Shown piece after piece: positions 5,322-5,813 of a DNA stretch of 5,813 bases (position 1 is the stretch's first letter; each line of letters starts with the position of its first letter). Source of the DNA: an uncultured Eubacteriales bacterium (GTDB lineage Bacteria; Bacillota; Clostridia; Monoglobales; Monoglobaceae). The position numbers and the translations under genes were made by a program. Under the pieces are notes generated by a model, which was given only the letters and a program-made list of their open reading frames with translations, was not told the DNA's origin and did not search any database. The stretch spans positions 1 through 5,813 of the forward strand of contig USLC01000058.1 in NCBI GenBank assembly GCA_900555375.1, written 5' to 3'.

Positions 5322-5813
5322 TTACTTCAAAAATCCGAGGCCGCGTACAATAGGAGCCTCAACCGCGTTGCCCGAGCATACCGAGAAGAACGATATAATC
5401 TGAACAACCCAAAGTATCACTATCATCACGCCCGCAACAATAGGAGCGATTATCGTCCAGCACAAAACAAGCGCAATTATGCCGAGAAGTGTTTTTGTAA
5501 CACTAAGCTTTAACGCCTGCCGAACGTGAAATCCGACATATTTGGACTCGCGGCTGGCTATAAGGGCAACGATAACCCCTATCCAGCCCATAAGATACGG
5601 AAGCATCGCAAAAACCTTGTTTTTGGATATATCCGCCTTATCAAATTCTCCGTTATGATTGTACGGGTCTGTATACACATTATTTTGTGAATATCCGCCG
5701 ACATAGCCGCCGTTACACTGACCTTGTCCGCCATACTGATTTGAATATTGACCCTGCTGACTCTGCTGACTCTGCTGACTCTGCTGACTCTGCTGACTCT
5801 GCTGACTCTGCTG
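5322..5813 (-). CDS. Q/S/G/Y-rich leader plus DUF4870/Tic20-like membrane domain (partial, 5' end outside window)
   Basis: The frame stays open to the window edge, giving 163 visible residues. The first 20 are QQ followed by six SQQ units. Residues 21-52 continue as low-complexity G/Q/Y/N-rich sequence with one cysteine (C33). A charged stretch (55-66) leads to three hydrophobic segments at about 67-86, 101-122 and 124-146. The polar link YVGFHVRQALKL (92-103) resembles the FHxxQ-type motif between helices 1 and 2 of DUF4870/Tic20-like proteins, and the C-terminus APIVRGLGFLK is also family-like. Many clostridial members carry an N-terminal zinc ribbon before such a linker, so one may lie just beyond the edge; that is inference. 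A GTG at 5678-5676 could be called as a start, but the reading frame, composition and repeat continue upstream without a stop. Its role is unknown, and it is closed by its own terminator. Confidence 0.8.
   Translation of the reverse strand, partial: QQSQQSQQSQQSQQSQQSQQGQYSNQYGGQGQCNGGYVGGYSQNNVYTDPYNHNGEFDKADISKNKVFAMLPYLMGWIGVIVALIASRESKYVGFHVRQALKLSVTKTLLGIIALVLCWTIIAPIVAGVMIVILWVVQIISFFSVCSGNAVEAPIVRGLGFLK
5754..5813. repeat. Perfect 9-bp tandem repeat running into the window edge
   Basis: The plus-strand unit CTGCTGACT is repeated six times without a mismatch (5754-5807), followed by a further CTGCTG at the edge (5808-5813). It reads (Ser-Gln-Gln)n on the coding minus strand. Because the unit is a multiple of three, copy-number change by slippage would alter the length of the Q-rich leader without breaking the frame. 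The full copy number is unknown since the array leaves the window. Confidence 0.95.

Noticed and set aside
5322..5678. A complete 118-aa gene starting at GTG 5678
   Set aside because: The same frame stays open upstream to the window edge with biased Q/S/G/Y composition and a tandem repeat, and I see no good ribosome site before the GTG.
5754..5813. CRISPR array at the right edge
   Set aside because: The 9-bp units are directly adjacent with no spacers and lie inside an open reading frame.

Overview
The window looks like a chromosomal piece from a low-to-mid GC Firmicute, most likely an uncultured Clostridia/Oscillospirales-type gut anaerobe. The grounds are Gram-positive-style Shine-Dalgarno sites, a SpoVB/YabM-type MOP flippase directly upstream of mazG (an arrangement known from the Bacillus/Clostridium spoVT-yabM-yabN region), and a Q-rich leader fused to a DUF4870/Tic20-like membrane domain. 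Genus and species cannot be read from it. All recognised genes are on the minus strand, so transcription runs from high to low coordinates.

Layout in transcription order. (1) 5813-5322: a gene cut by the window edge, coding for a glutamine/serine/glycine/tyrosine-rich N-terminal part, including a perfect 9-bp tandem repeat, followed by a three-helix membrane domain. A strong intrinsic terminator closes it (5288-5249). (2) 5206-3464 and 3441-2788: a two-gene operon with a 22-nt gap, coding for a 580-aa lipid-linked (poly)saccharide flippase of the SpoVB/YabM/YtgP class and a short MazG nucleoside triphosphate pyrophosphohydrolase whose second MazG domain has decayed. (3) 2787-2549: a 239-bp AT-rich spacer holding a very good hairpin terminator, a predicted glgP promoter, and a predicted promoter on the opposite strand. 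The opposite-strand promoter together with the terminator could define a small RNA of about 75 nt. (4) 2548-95: glycogen/alpha-glucan phosphorylase with all main catalytic motifs. (5) 50-1: the first 16 codons of a secreted or lipoprotein-like gene, cut by the window edge.

The genes are mostly housekeeping: storage-polysaccharide breakdown (glgP), envelope lipid-carrier export (flippase), nucleotide-pool cleaning (mazG), and a membrane protein of unknown role. I see no mobile element, CRISPR array, tRNA, rRNA or toxin-antitoxin module. No new multi-gene system is evident. The best leads are the candidate small RNA and divergent promoter pair in the mazG-glgP spacer, the AUG-stop element just ahead of the glgP GTG start, the half-decayed MazG, and the repeat-bearing prion-like leader at the right edge.
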